Positions 8,754 to 18,039 of a stretch of 64,000 nucleotides of DNA are shown in pieces. The notes under the pieces are model-generated. The model made no database searches, was not told the DNA's origin, and saw only the letters and a list, made by a program, of their open reading frames with translations. The stretch is from NCBI RefSeq assembly GCF_013408425.1, contig NZ_JACBYV010000001.1, positions 558,001 through 622,000 on the forward strand, in the 5' to 3' direction. Made by a program: the position numbers and the translations under genes. The stretch's first letter is position 1. Every line of letters starts with the position of its first letter. This DNA comes from Pseudomonas flavescens (lineage in GTDB: Bacteria > Pseudomonadota > Gammaproteobacteria > Pseudomonadales > Pseudomonadaceae).

Positions 8754-9914
8754 TTAGCGGCGCTGGCCGATCTCCACTTCCTGGGCGGTCCAGCCGGCGA
8801 CCCGGTCGCTGAGCGACAGGCCGAGACCCGGGCGGGTCGGGACCAGCATGCGTCCGTCGCGGGTTTCCAGGCGCTCGTTGAACAGCGGCTCCAGCCATTC
8901 GAAGTGCTCGACCCAGGGCTCGGTGGGGTAGGTCGCGGCAAGGTGCACGTGCAGCTCCATGGCGAAATGCGGGGCCAGCATCAAGCCCGCCTGTTCGGCC
9001 ATCGAGGCGATTTTCAGGAATGGGCTGATACCGCCAACTCGAGGCGCGTCCGGCATCAGGTAGTCGGCGCCACGGGTCTTGATGAACTCGGCGTGCTCGG
9101 CGACGCTGGTGAGCATCTCTCCGGTGGCGATCGGCGTATCGAAAGCCGCCGCCAGGGCCGCGTGGCCTTCGGCGTCATAGCAGTCCAGCGGCTCTTCGAT
9201 CCACACCAGGTTGTAGGCTTCGAACTGGCGACACATGCGTTGGGCGGTCGGGCGATCCCATTGCTGGTTGGCGTCGACCATCAGCGGGAAGTCGTCGCCC
9301 AGGTGGCGGCGTACGGTGCTGACGCGCTCGATATCGATGGCCGAGTTGGGTTGGCCGACCTTGAGCTTGATGCCACCGATGCCTTTTTCACGGCTCAGGT
9401 CGGTGTTCTTCATCAACTGGTCGAGGGGCGTGTGCAGGAAGCCGCCGGAGGTGTTGTAGCAGCGCACCGAGTCGCGCTGAGCGCCCAGCAGGCGTGCCAG
9501 AGACAGACCGGCACGCTTGGCCTTCATGTCCCACAGGGCGACGTCGAAGGCCCCGATGGCCTGGGTCGACAGACCGCTGCGGCCGACCGAAGCGCCGGCC
9601 CAGCACAGCTTGGTCCAGAGCTTCTGGATATCGCTGGGGTTTTCGCCGATCAGTGCCGGGGCGATTTCTTGGGCATGGGCGAACTGGCCGGGGCCGCCCG
9701 CGCGTTTCGAATAACTGAAGCCAAGGCCGCGATGGCCATCCTTGCTTTCGATCTCCACGAACAGCATGGCGATCTCGGTCATCGGCTTTTGCCGTCCGGT
9801 CAGCACCTTGGCGTCGCTGATCGGGTTGGCCAGGGGCAGGAAAACTGAAGCGATACGAATCCAGGCGATCTGATCCTGGTCTGCACAGCCTTGGGAAAGG
9901 GGTTGTTCGCTCAC
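8754..9914 (-). CDS. Enolase-superfamily dehydratase (L-talarate/galactarate dehydratase-like)
   Basis: About 386 residues of the mandelate racemase/muconate lactonizing enzyme fold. The N-terminal capping domain is followed by a TIM barrel with the KxK motif (GGIKLKVGQP), metal ligands in MVDANQQW, WIEEPLD and ATGEMLT, and the catalytic His in APHFAMELHVHL. This set fits the MR subgroup and looks closest to talarate/galactarate dehydratases, which dehydrate aldarates to ketodeoxy acids. The GTG at 9914 has GAGG 8 nt upstream; the longer TTG start at 9962 has no such site. A LacI-type gene lies upstream on the same strand. Substrate is inferred. Confidence 0.85.
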   Translation of the reverse strand: MSEQPLSQGCADQDQIAWIRIASVFLPLANPISDAKVLTGRQKPMTEIAMLFVEIESKDGHRGLGFSYSKRAGGPGQFAHAQEIAPALIGENPSDIQKLWTKLCWAGASVGRSGLSTQAIGAFDVALWDMKAKRAGLSLARLLGAQRDSVRCYNTSGGFLHTPLDQLMKNTDLSREKGIGGIKLKVGQPNSAIDIERVSTVRRHLGDDFPLMVDANQQWDRPTAQRMCRQFEAYNLVWIEEPLDCYDAEGHAALAAAFDTPIATGEMLTSVAEHAEFIKTRGADYLMPDAPRVGGISPFLKIASMAEQAGLMLAPHFAMELHVHLAATYPTEPWVEHFEWLEPLFNERLETRDGRMLVPTRPGLGLSLSDRVAGWTAQEVEIGQRR

Positions 9915-10071
9915 ATTGATTACCTCGCTTGACGTTTTTGTTGGTGCCGCCAGGTGGTTCAAATCACTGACGTGAATCCGGACGTTAAGCTGATTAGGTA
10001 ATCATTCAAGGGAATGGGCAGAGCTTCAGGGCTGCTTCAAGGCGATAGCGGCCGTTCGTAGTCGGGCGCCA

Positions 10072-10137
10072 ATTGGTGGGCTGAAGCCCACCCTACGGTT
10101 AGATGCGCGGCTGTAGGGTGGGCTTTAGCCCACCAAA
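10072..10137. repeat. Inverted repeat, intergenic REP-like element
   Basis: Two arms of about 25 bp (10072-10096 and 10113-10137) are inverted copies with one mismatch and one gap, separated by 16 bp. Each arm is itself imperfectly palindromic (GTGGGCT / AGCCCAC). It lies between the LacI gene and the dehydratase gene it may regulate. Confidence 0.7.
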
Positions 10138-10207
10138 TCGAAGGTCCGCTTTCGCCACTAAACAGCCAAAGCCGAGTGAATTAGGTGCTGGATATGTGAG
10201 TCGACTC

Positions 10208-11251
10208 TCACGCACTTTGCCGTTCAACAATGCTAAAGCCGGTATCGATGCGTACTTTCACCGGCTCTTCATGGGGGTGATCGAGGCGTTGCACCAGCGC
10301 GCGGGCGGCCTGCACGCCGATGTCCGCGCCGTTGATGCACACGGTGGAGAGGGCGGGGTGCAGGTGCGCGGCGCTGCTCAGATCACCAAAGCCCATCACG
10401 GCCAGATCCTGCGGCACGCGAATGCCCAGCTCGGTGGCTTCCTCGAGTATGCCGTGGGCCAGGGTATCGGAACTGCACACCACCACATCGGGGCGCTCGC
10501 CACCGGCCAGCAGGCGCTGCAGGCCTTCGCGCCCGAGGTTCACCGTGGCCGGTGGCGGCAACACCACGCGAGGCACCTCGGCAATGCCCTGGCTCGCCAG
10601 TTCGCCGATCAGGCTTTCGCAGCGGCGGTGGCCGCGGGGGTCATCCAGGGTCACCACGGCGAAACGTCGATAGCCCTTGCCCGTCAGGTAGCGCGCGGTG
10701 GCCACTCCGACCGCCTCGTGGGAGAAACCCACCAGCATGTCCAGCGGCCGCGGCGCGAGATCCCAGGACTCGACGATGGGAATGCCCGAACGCGACAGGC
10801 GTGTGCGGCTGGCCTTGGTGTGCAGGGTGCCGGTCAGCACGATGCCATCGGGACGGCGCCGCAGGATGGCGTCGAGCAACTGCTCTTCGCGTTCGGCGCT
10901 GTAGTTGGTCAGGCCGATCAGCGTCTCGTGGCCGGCTTCGGTGAGGGTGTCGATCAGTGCCTGCACCGTGTCCGAGAAGATCGAGTTGGCAACCGTGGGC
11001 ACCAGCAGGGAAATCAGCCGGCTGCGCTGTTCGGCCACGCCAGTGAGCATGGCCGGCACGTAGCCGGTCTTGTGCACGGCTCGAAAGACCTTTTCGCGCA
11101 GTTCGGGGCGGACGATCTCCGGCTGGTTGAGCGTACGCGACACGGTGATCGGCGAAACCCCGGCGACCTTGGCCACGTCCGCCAGCGTCGGCGGCTTGCT
11201 TGGGGCACTAGAGGAGCGCCTGCCGGTCGCTCGATCATCGTCTCGCTGCAT
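10208..11251 (-). CDS. LacI-family transcriptional regulator
   Basis: 347 residues from the ATG at 11251, which has AGGAAA about 6 nt upstream; the frame extends further upstream without a better site. A Ser/Arg-rich leader precedes the LacI headpiece (PTLADVAKVAGVSPITVSRT) with its hinge helix. A periplasmic-binding-protein-like effector domain follows (LISLLVPTVANSIFSDTV, DGIVLTGTLH, RFAVVTLDDPRGHRR, VMGFGDLSSA). The family usually represses sugar or sugar-acid genes, and the adjacent aldarate-dehydratase-like enzyme is the likely target. It is divergent from the riboswitch-controlled receptor. Confidence 0.9.
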   Translation of the reverse strand: MQRDDDRATGRRSSSAPSKPPTLADVAKVAGVSPITVSRTLNQPEIVRPELREKVFRAVHKTGYVPAMLTGVAEQRSRLISLLVPTVANSIFSDTVQALIDTLTEAGHETLIGLTNYSAEREEQLLDAILRRRPDGIVLTGTLHTKASRTRLSRSGIPIVESWDLAPRPLDMLVGFSHEAVGVATARYLTGKGYRRFAVVTLDDPRGHRRCESLIGELASQGIAEVPRVVLPPPATVNLGREGLQRLLAGGERPDVVVCSSDTLAHGILEEATELGIRVPQDLAVMGFGDLSSAAHLHPALSTVCINGADIGVQAARALVQRLDHPHEEPVKVRIDTGFSIVERQSA

Positions 11252-11376
11252 CCTGTGTTTCCTGGCCAACCCGAGTCGGGCGATGTTATCCCAGCAGGCG
11301 ATGCCTTGGTGCACGGATCGCGGCAACTGCATGGCGATGATTGACGGCTCGACGCTTGGATGGTCAGATGCGCGCC

Positions 11377-11560
11377 AGTTTCAGGTGTCCCATGCCGCCG
11401 TGCATGGGGTGAAACGGGAAGCCGGTTCGTCATGAACATGATCAGTCCGGCGCTGCCCCCGCAACGGTATGCGAGCGAAGCATTCGAATGACCACTGTGC
11501 CACGGCATGGGAAGGTGAATGCTTCATGACCCTCGCGAGCCCGGAGACCGGCCCGAAACT
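11377..11560 (+). promoter_or_regulatory. Cobalamin (B12) riboswitch
   Basis: The consensus blocks of the AdoCbl aptamer occur in order: a GGTGAAACGGGAA-type segment at about 11408-11420, GCTGCCCCCGCAAC (B12 box core) at about 11452-11465, GGGAAGG at about 11509-11515, and GAGCCCGGAGACC at about 11537-11549. Terminal strands AGTTTC (11377) and GAAACT (to 11560) can pair as P1. It lies 120 bp before the receptor start. Bound cobalamin is expected to switch the operon off. The following GC-rich stretch could sequester the ribosome site. Confidence 0.93.
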
Positions 11561-11680
11561 TCAGTTTGGCAAACCCGCGGTGGGCGGGCGCAGGCCGGTT
11601 TCCGTGGGCTTCGTACGCCTGCGATTCCCTATGCGTTGTTCCCTCCGGGATTCATTCATTCCTGTTTCGAGTGGAACGAC

Positions 11681-13819
11681 ATGTCCCGATCTTCTCTGTT
11701 CTATGCCCTGTCGGGCAAATCCCTGCGCGTGGGCCTGGTGCCCTGCGTGCTGTTCGCCATGCCCGTGCAGGCCGCCGAGTCGGACGAGCCCTTGGCCTTG
11801 CCGTCGACGGCGATCACCGGCACAGCCGACGAGTCGTCGCAGCCGCCTGATCTGCACACGCCAACCACCTCCGGTTCGCGCCTGGGGCTCACCCCACTGA
11901 AAACGCCGGCAAGCACCAGCAGCCTCAGCGGTGCGCAAGTGCGTGGCCGCAATAACCTCACCGTACAGGACGCCGTGACCCGCACACCGGGCATCACCAC
12001 GATCGGTACGCCCGGCAACGGTGGCACCGCGCTGTCGGCTCGCGGTTTTTCCGGGCATGCCTCGACCATGCAGCTGTACGACGGTACCCGCCAGTACATC
12101 GGCGCTGGCACCGTGACTTTTCCGGTCGATACCTGGTCGGTGGAGCGTCTCGACGTGCTGCGTGGCCCGGCTTCGGTGCTCTATGGCGAGGGCGCGACCG
12201 GTGCGGTGATCAACGTCATCCCGAAGAAGCCCTTCACGGGTGAGGTCCGCAATCAACTGCGCTTGGGGTATGGCAGCGATGATCGTCGCCAGGCTGCGCT
12301 GGACAGCGGTGGCTCGCTGAACGACGCCTTGAGTTACCGCTTCACCCTCAACCAGCAGGCCAGCAACGGCTGGGTCGACCGTGGCGATTCCGAGAGCCTG
12401 GCACTCAGCGCGGCGTTGCGCTGGGACGCCAGTGACGACCTGAGCTTCACCCTGTCCCACGATCATGCCGATCAGCAGCCGATGCGCTACCTGGGCACGC
12501 CGCTGGTCGATGGCCGTTTTCGCGAGAGCCTGCGTGAGCGCAACTACAACGTCGCTGACGCCGATATTCAGTACCACGACCAGATCACCCGTCTGGTCAC
12601 CGACTGGCAGATCAGCGACACCCTCAGTGCCAGCAACCAGCTCTACTACATCAAGACCCAGCGCTACTGGCGCAATGCCGAGGCCTATCGCTGGCAGCCG
12701 GGTGATCTGGTCGAGCGTGGCGATTTCTGGCGCATCAAGCACACTCAGGAACAGGTGGGTGATCGCCAGAGCTTCACCCTCGACCATCCGCTGTTCGGGC
12801 TCGACAGCCGCAGCGTCGTGGGTGTCGATTACAACCGCATCCGTTTCGCCCGCCATCACGATTTCGACAACAGCCTTGGCGATGTCGTAACGCTGGCACA
12901 GTCCGGCGGCGGCTCGTATCTGAGCAATGATCGCTACCGGCCGCGGGAGCTCAACCAGGCCAGGCAGTTCTCGTTGTTCGCCGAGAACCGTACCCAGCTC
13001 ACCGAGCGCCTGTCTCTGGTCACCGGCGTGCGCCGTGATCAGGTGCATATCGATCGCACCGCGTTAGACGATGACTCGCGTGTCGATCGCAGCTTGAGCG
13101 GCGATAACTGGCGCGCCGGGCTGGTCTTCGAACTGACCCCGGAACTGTCGCTCTATGGGCAGTACGCCACCAGCACCGAGGGCGTGAGCAACCTGCTCAC
13201 GCTGAGCCCGACCCAGCAGCAGTTCGACCTGAGCGAGGCGCGCCAGACCGAGTTCGGCCTCAAGCACGCATTCTGGGAGGGACGTGGCGAGTGGACACTG
13301 GCCGCCTATCACATCGTCAAGGAGAAGCTGCTCAGCCGTGCCACGCCAGCGGCACCGACCGAGCAGATCGGCCAGCAATCTTCCGATGGTCTGGAAGCCA
13401 CGCTGGAGCTGGCGCTGGGGCAGGGCTGGCAGGTCTCTGCCAACGCCGCACTGGTGCGTGCCGAGTACGACGACCTCACCGAAGCCGGTGGTGACCGCAG
13501 TGGCAATCGCCCGACCGATGTGCCGCGCCGTACCGCCAACCTCTGGTTGAGCAAGGCGTTGAACGAACAGGTGGAGGCCGGTATCGGCGCCCGCTATGTC
13601 GATACGCGCTATGCCGATACGGCCAATACCGTGGAGATTCCTGGGTATACCGTGGTAGATGCCAACGTCGCCTGGCAGGTATTGCCGGAGGTACGCCTGG
13701 GGCTGGAGTTGAACAACCTGTTCGACCGCCAGTACGCCACCACCAGCAGCAGTGATGGCGAACAATGGTACCTGGGCCAACCGCGTTCGTTCTTCGTTAC
13801 CGCTGACTACAGCTTCTAA
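11681..13819 (+). CDS. TonB-dependent outer-membrane receptor under cobalamin riboswitch control
   Basis: 712 residues from the ATG at 11681, where a signal peptide begins (VPCVLFAMPVQA, cleavage near residue 31). A TonB-box-like stretch lies just after it (ALPSTAITGTADES), then the plug domain (VQDAVTRTPGI, VERLDVLRGPASVLYGEGA) and a long beta-barrel ending in an aromatic residue (SFFVTADYSF). The plug pattern is of the siderophore-receptor type and the protein is longer than BtuB. The riboswitch and the downstream importer argue for a corrinoid or a related cobalt compound; this resembles the P. aeruginosa PA2911 arrangement. The ligand is therefore inferred. Confidence 0.9.
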   Translation: MSRSSLFYALSGKSLRVGLVPCVLFAMPVQAAESDEPLALPSTAITGTADESSQPPDLHTPTTSGSRLGLTPLKTPASTSSLSGAQVRGRNNLTVQDAVTRTPGITTIGTPGNGGTALSARGFSGHASTMQLYDGTRQYIGAGTVTFPVDTWSVERLDVLRGPASVLYGEGATGAVINVIPKKPFTGEVRNQLRLGYGSDDRRQAALDSGGSLNDALSYRFTLNQQASNGWVDRGDSESLALSAALRWDASDDLSFTLSHDHADQQPMRYLGTPLVDGRFRESLRERNYNVADADIQYHDQITRLVTDWQISDTLSASNQLYYIKTQRYWRNAEAYRWQPGDLVERGDFWRIKHTQEQVGDRQSFTLDHPLFGLDSRSVVGVDYNRIRFARHHDFDNSLGDVVTLAQSGGGSYLSNDRYRPRELNQARQFSLFAENRTQLTERLSLVTGVRRDQVHIDRTALDDDSRVDRSLSGDNWRAGLVFELTPELSLYGQYATSTEGVSNLLTLSPTQQQFDLSEARQTEFGLKHAFWEGRGEWTLAAYHIVKEKLLSRATPAAPTEQIGQQSSDGLEATLELALGQGWQVSANAALVRAEYDDLTEAGGDRSGNRPTDVPRRTANLWLSKALNEQVEAGIGARYVDTRYADTANTVEIPGYTVVDANVAWQVLPEVRLGLELNNLFDRQYATTSSSDGEQWYLGQPRSFFVTADYSF

Positions 13820-13824
13820 ACGCT

Positions 13825-13850
13825 GGCGCACCGGGCCATCCCGGTGCGCC
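13825..13850 (+). other. Intercistronic stem-loop
   Basis: GGCGCACCGGG / CCCGGTGCGCC has 11 paired bases and a 4-nt loop, located 5 bp after the receptor stop and 18 bp before the ATPase start. There is no T-run, so it is more likely an mRNA-stability or processing element, or a partial attenuator, than a terminator. Confidence 0.6.
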
Positions 13851-13868
13851 CACAAGAAGGAGTCTGGC

Positions 13869-14651
13869 ATGTCGACGCTACGTATCGAAAAGCTGTCATG
13901 GGCCGTCGAGAGTCGGCGCGCTGCGCCACGCTGGCTGTTGCAGGACATCGATCTGCATATCGGCGAGGGCGAGTTCGTCGGCCTCATCGGCCCCAATGGC
14001 AGTGGCAAGACCAGCCTGTTGCGCTGCGCCTACCGCTCCAGCGAGCCGGCGAGCGGCAGCCTGCATCTCGACGGTGAGAACCTCTGGCGGCAGAGCCCGC
14101 GCTGGAGTGCGCAACGCATTGCCGTGGTGCTGCAGGAGTTTCCCCAGGAGTTCGGCCTCAGCGTCACCGATGTGGTCGCCATGGGGCGCACGCCGCACCA
14201 GGGGCTGTTCGCCGGCGACAGCGCCGAGGACACCGCACTGGTAGCCCAGGCACTGCAGCAGGTCGGCCTGAGTGCGCAGGCGAGTGAAGCATTCGCCACC
14301 CTCTCCGGCGGCGAGAAGCAACGGGTGCTGCTGGCCCGGGCGCTGGTCCAGCAGCCCGGCCTGCTGATTCTCGACGAGCCCACCAACCACCTCGACCCGC
14401 GTTATCAGCTGGAGCTGCTGCAGCACCTGCGCAGCCTTGGCCTGAGCACCCTGGCCAGCTTTCATGACCTGAACCTGGCGGCGGCTTTCTGCGACCGCCT
14501 CTATGTCGTGGCCGCTGGCCGCCTGGTCGCCAGTGGCACACCCAGCGAGGTGCTGAGCGCCGAGCTGTTGCAGCGCGTATTCGCCGTGCAGGCGCTGGTC
14601 GACAGCCATCCGCTGCATGCCTACCCACGGATCACCTGGATTACCCAATGA
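13869..14651 (+). CDS. ABC transporter ATP-binding protein (BtuD/FecE-type)
   Basis: 260 residues from the ATG at 13869, with AAGGAG 6 nt upstream. Walker A is GPNGSGKTS (41-49), the Q-loop is in VVLQEFP, the signature is LSGGE (145-149), Walker B is LLILDEP (165-171) and the switch His is in SFHDLNLA. It is the size and type of the ATPases that power FecCD/BtuC importers. It would hydrolyse ATP on the cytoplasmic face to drive corrinoid or metal-chelate import. It overlaps the next gene by 4 bp, so translation is probably coupled. Confidence 0.93.
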   Translation: MSTLRIEKLSWAVESRRAAPRWLLQDIDLHIGEGEFVGLIGPNGSGKTSLLRCAYRSSEPASGSLHLDGENLWRQSPRWSAQRIAVVLQEFPQEFGLSVTDVVAMGRTPHQGLFAGDSAEDTALVAQALQQVGLSAQASEAFATLSGGEKQRVLLARALVQQPGLLILDEPTNHLDPRYQLELLQHLRSLGLSTLASFHDLNLAAAFCDRLYVVAAGRLVASGTPSEVLSAELLQRVFAVQALVDSHPLHAYPRITWITQ

Positions 14652-15610
14652 ACATCTTCAGACACCTTTGCGGCCTGTCGCTGGCGCTGCTCGCACTGCC
14701 GGCTGTAGCCAGCGACTATCCACTCACGGTACGCAGCTGTGACCGTGACGTGACCTTCGAGCAGGCGCCGCAGCGCGTGGTCAGCCACGACATCAACATG
14801 ACCAGCATGCTGATCACCCTCGGCCTGCGCGAACGGATGGTCGGCTACACGGGCATCAGCGGCTGGAAAACCCTCGACCCGGCCTTCAGGGATTCGCTTG
14901 GCGATGTGCCCGAACTGGCCAGCCGCTATCCCTCCGTGGAAACCTTGCTGGAGGCCGACGCGGATCTGTTCTTCGCCGGCTGGAACTACGGCATGCGAGT
15001 CGGTGGTGCGGTCACCCCAACGACCCTGCAGCCATTCGGCATCGCGGTCTATGAACTCAGCGAATCCTGTTCCTGGGTGATGAAACAGCAGGGCGCCAGC
15101 CTCGATGACCTGTACCGCGACCTGCTCAACCTTGGGCGGATCTTTTCGGTGCAGCCACGGGCCGAGGCACTGGTCGGGCAACTGCGCGAGCGCATCGAAG
15201 CGGTACGCTCCAGCATCAGGCAGGACGGCACGGCTCCACGAGTGTTTCTCTACGACAGCGGCGAAGACCGTCCGACCACGTCCGGGCGCATGGGCATGCC
15301 CCAGGCACTGATCGAAACGGCAGGCGGGCACAACGTAATGGACGATGTCACGGCCAGCTGGACCCAGGTGAACTGGGAGAGCGTGGTGGAGCGCGACCCC
15401 GAAGTGATCGTGATCGTCGACTACGGCCCGCGTTCCTGGCAGCAGAAGCGTGACTTCCTGCTCGGCAACCCGGCATTGCAGGCGGTGACGGCGATCCGCG
15501 AGCGGCGTTTCGTGGTGCTCTCCTACCTGGAGGTCACGCCATCGGTGGAGAATGCCACGGCCATCGAGAAACTCGCCGCCGCTCTGCATCCGCAGTCGGA
15601 GAGCCGCTGA
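14648..15610 (+). CDS. ABC transporter periplasmic substrate-binding protein (BtuF/FepB-type)
   Basis: 320 residues. A signal peptide (LSLALLALPAVASD, cleavage near residue 21) precedes a two-lobed cluster-III binding protein: an N-lobe with APQRVVSHDINMTSMLITLG, a C-lobe with RVFLYDSGEDRPTTSGRMG and IVIVDYGP. It is the periplasmic shuttle between the TonB receptor and the permease. Start and stop overlap both neighbours, as in a tight operon. The family binds B12, hemes or ferric siderophores. The riboswitch favours a corrinoid, but that is inference. Confidence 0.9.
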   Translation: MNIFRHLCGLSLALLALPAVASDYPLTVRSCDRDVTFEQAPQRVVSHDINMTSMLITLGLRERMVGYTGISGWKTLDPAFRDSLGDVPELASRYPSVETLLEADADLFFAGWNYGMRVGGAVTPTTLQPFGIAVYELSESCSWVMKQQGASLDDLYRDLLNLGRIFSVQPRAEALVGQLRERIEAVRSSIRQDGTAPRVFLYDSGEDRPTTSGRMGMPQALIETAGGHNVMDDVTASWTQVNWESVVERDPEVIVIVDYGPRSWQQKRDFLLGNPALQAVTAIRERRFVVLSYLEVTPSVENATAIEKLAAALHPQSESR

Positions 15611-16632
15611 TGCCGATCCGCAGTGCAGCGGCCTATCGAACGCTGGTCATCGGCCTGTGCGTTGCCCTGGCGTTTTCCTGTGTGATGGCATTGGGCTTCG
15701 GCCCGGCAGCGGTGCCGCTGGCCACCGTCTGGGGGATCCTCGGCAAGCAGCTGGGCCTGGAGCTGGGCGCCGAATGGAGCCGTAGCCAGGAGCCCATCGT
15801 CTGGCTGATCCGTGCGCCGCGGGTATTGCTCGGCGCGCTGGTCGGCGCCGGGCTGGCGCTGGTCGGCACTGCGCTGCAGGCGGTGACCCGCAACCCGCTG
15901 GCCGACCCGCATCTGCTCGGTGTCAGTTCCGGCGCAGCGCTTGGCGCGGTGCTGGTGGTGCTTTACCTGGGGGAGTTCCTCGGTGTGTTCAGCCTGCCGC
16001 TGGCCGCGTTCATCGGTGCGGCGGGCAGCATGTTGCTGGTCTTGGCGGTGGCGAGGCGCAGCGGTCGCCTGGAAAGCGATCGGCTGCTGCTGGCCGGCGT
16101 GGCGGTGTCCTTCGTGCTGATGGCGCTGGTCAATCTGTTGCTGTACACCGGCGACCACCATGCGGCGGCGTCGGTGGTGTTCTGGATGCTCGGCGGTCTG
16201 GGCGCCGCGCGCTGGGAGGTGATCTGGCTACCGGCGATCTGCGTGGCCCTCGGTTGCGCGGCGTTGCTGGTGCTGTCGCGCGGGTTGAATGCATTGATGA
16301 GCGGCGAGCAGACCGCCGTGAGCCTGGGCTTCAGCGGCAAGCGGCTGCGCCTGCAGGTGTTCGTCTGCACCTCGCTGCTGACCGGCGTGCTGGTGTCGCT
16401 GTCCGGTGCCATCGGTTTCGTCGGCCTCATGGTGCCGCACATGGCCCGTGCGCTGGTCGGCGCCGAGCATCGCCGGCTGATCCCGGTCAGTGGCTTGCTT
16501 GGGGCGTTGTTCCTGGTCTGGGTGGACGTTGCCGCGCGCACGCTGATCGCCCCGGAAGACCTGCCCATCGGTATCGCCACCGCCGCACTGGGCGGGTTGT
16601 TCTTCATCGTGCTGCTCAAGCGCCGGCATTGA
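15610..16632 (+). CDS. ABC transporter permease (FecCD/BtuC family)
   Basis: 340 residues with about 10 membrane helices. FecCD hallmarks are visible: RAPRVLLGALVGAGLALVG, TRNPLADPHLLGVSSGA and GFVGLMVPHMARALVG, followed by HRRLIPVSGLLGALFL. The start ATG overlaps the upstream stop by 1 bp. It is the membrane channel of the importer and closes the riboswitch-led operon. Confidence 0.93.
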   Translation: MPIRSAAAYRTLVIGLCVALAFSCVMALGFGPAAVPLATVWGILGKQLGLELGAEWSRSQEPIVWLIRAPRVLLGALVGAGLALVGTALQAVTRNPLADPHLLGVSSGAALGAVLVVLYLGEFLGVFSLPLAAFIGAAGSMLLVLAVARRSGRLESDRLLLAGVAVSFVLMALVNLLLYTGDHHAAASVVFWMLGGLGAARWEVIWLPAICVALGCAALLVLSRGLNALMSGEQTAVSLGFSGKRLRLQVFVCTSLLTGVLVSLSGAIGFVGLMVPHMARALVGAEHRRLIPVSGLLGALFLVWVDVAARTLIAPEDLPIGIATAALGGLFFIVLLKRRH

Positions 16633-16700
16633 GCGCGCTAAGTGGGCCAGCCAACCCCGCTTATCCTCATGCATGAACTTAAGGGCGAGGGGGCTTCTCG

Positions 16701-16716
16701 GTATCTATCTGGATAC
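16701..16716. promoter_or_regulatory. Short inverted repeat upstream of the dehydrogenase
   Basis: GTATC TATCTG GATAC lies 25 bp before the start at 16741, in the 108-bp gap after the permease gene. It could be an operator; the evidence is symmetry and position only. Confidence 0.3.
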
Positions 16717-16740
16717 TTACCTCACGCCCCGGAGTTCACC

Positions 16741-17907
16741 ATGCGCGCATTGACCTATCACGGCAGCAACGACGTCCGCGTCGACAACGTGGCGGACCCC
16801 GTCATTCAAGAGCCGGATGACATCATCCTGCGTGTCACCGCCACGGCCATCTGCGGATCGGATCTGCACCTGTATCGCGGCAAGATTCCTCAGGTGAAGC
16901 ATGGCGACGTATTCGGCCACGAGTTCATGGGCATCGTCGAGGAGGTCGGCAGTGCGGTGACGGCGGTGAGCAAGGGCGACCGGGTGGTGGTGCCCTTCGT
17001 AATCGCCTGCGGCAGTTGCTTCTTCTGCGACATGAACCTGCAGGCCGCCTGCGAAACCACCAATACCGGGCGTGGCGCGATCATCAACAAGAAGCAGATT
17101 CCCTCGGGTGCTGCGCTGTTCGGTTTCAGCCACCTGTATGGCGGCATCCCCGGAGGGCAGGCCGAGCTGGTGCGGGTGCCGAAAGCCAATGCCGGGCCGT
17201 TCAAGATCCCCGACGAGCTCGATGACGAGCGCGTGCTGTTCCTCTCCGACATCCTGCCCACTGGCTACCAGGCGGTGATCAATGCCGGTATCGGCGAAGG
17301 CAGCAGCGTGGCCATCTATGGGGCCGGGCCGGTTGGTCTGATGGCTGCTGCGTGTGCGCGGATGCTCGGCGCCAAGCAGATCTTCATGGTCGATCATCAC
17401 GCTTATCGTCTGGCCTACGCGCAGTCGACCTATGGGGTGATCCCGATCAATTTCGACAAGATCGACGATCCGGCCGAGGCCATCATCGAGCAGACCGAGG
17501 GGTACCGCGGTGTCGACGCGGCGATCGATGCGGTCGGTTTCGAAGCCAAGGGCAGCACCACCGAAACCCTGCTGACCCAGCTCAAGCTGGAAGGCAGCAG
17601 CGGCAAGGCGTTGCGCCAATGCATCGCCGCCGTACGGCGCGGCGGCACGGTTAGCGTGCCGGGCGTATATGCCGGCTTCATCCATGGCTTCCTGTTCGGC
17701 GACGCGTTCGACAAGGGGCTGACCTTCAAGATGGGCCAGACCCATGTTCACAGCCTGCTGCCGGATCTGCTGGAGCGTATTCAGAGTGGCGCGCTGAACC
17801 CGGAGATCATCATCAGCCATCGCCTGAACCTGTCCGACGCGGCCGAGGGCTATCGGCTGTTCGACAAGAAGGACGAGGACTGCCGCAAGGTCATTCTTCG
17901 CCCGTAG
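16741..17907 (+). CDS. Zinc-dependent alcohol dehydrogenase, formaldehyde-dehydrogenase-like
   Basis: 388 residues from the ATG at 16741, with CGGAG 7 nt upstream. It is a medium-chain dehydrogenase with catalytic zinc ligands Cys38 (AICGSD) and His60 (GHEFMG), structural zinc Cys90/93/96/104 (CGSCFFC...AAC) and a Rossmann motif IYGAGPVGL. The insertion before the Rossmann domain and the long C-terminal region recall glutathione-independent formaldehyde dehydrogenases of Pseudomonas. It would oxidise a small alcohol or aldehyde hydrate with NAD. The exact substrate cannot be read from the sequence. Monocistronic. Confidence 0.88.
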   Translation: MRALTYHGSNDVRVDNVADPVIQEPDDIILRVTATAICGSDLHLYRGKIPQVKHGDVFGHEFMGIVEEVGSAVTAVSKGDRVVVPFVIACGSCFFCDMNLQAACETTNTGRGAIINKKQIPSGAALFGFSHLYGGIPGGQAELVRVPKANAGPFKIPDELDDERVLFLSDILPTGYQAVINAGIGEGSSVAIYGAGPVGLMAAACARMLGAKQIFMVDHHAYRLAYAQSTYGVIPINFDKIDDPAEAIIEQTEGYRGVDAAIDAVGFEAKGSTTETLLTQLKLEGSSGKALRQCIAAVRRGGTVSVPGVYAGFIHGFLFGDAFDKGLTFKMGQTHVHSLLPDLLERIQSGALNPEIIISHRLNLSDAAEGYRLFDKKDEDCRKVILRP

Positions 17908-17955
17908 GCGGGTATCGAGGGGAGGGTGCAAGGCGCGTCGCCTTCGACGCGATAC

Positions 17956-17994
17956 ACGGGTGACCATCGCATGTGCCGTGTGATGGTCACCCGT
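17956..17994. terminator. Long stem-loop between convergent genes
   Basis: ACGGGTGACCATC / GATGGTCACCCGT form a 13-bp perfect stem around a 13-nt loop, between the dehydrogenase and estA stops. It lacks a T-run on either strand, so it may act as a transcript-end stabiliser or a weak bidirectional terminator. Confidence 0.5.
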
Positions 17995-18039
17995 CGCCGC
18001 GGGGCTCCTATCAGGAGTGGCGAAATAGCCACTGCCAGG

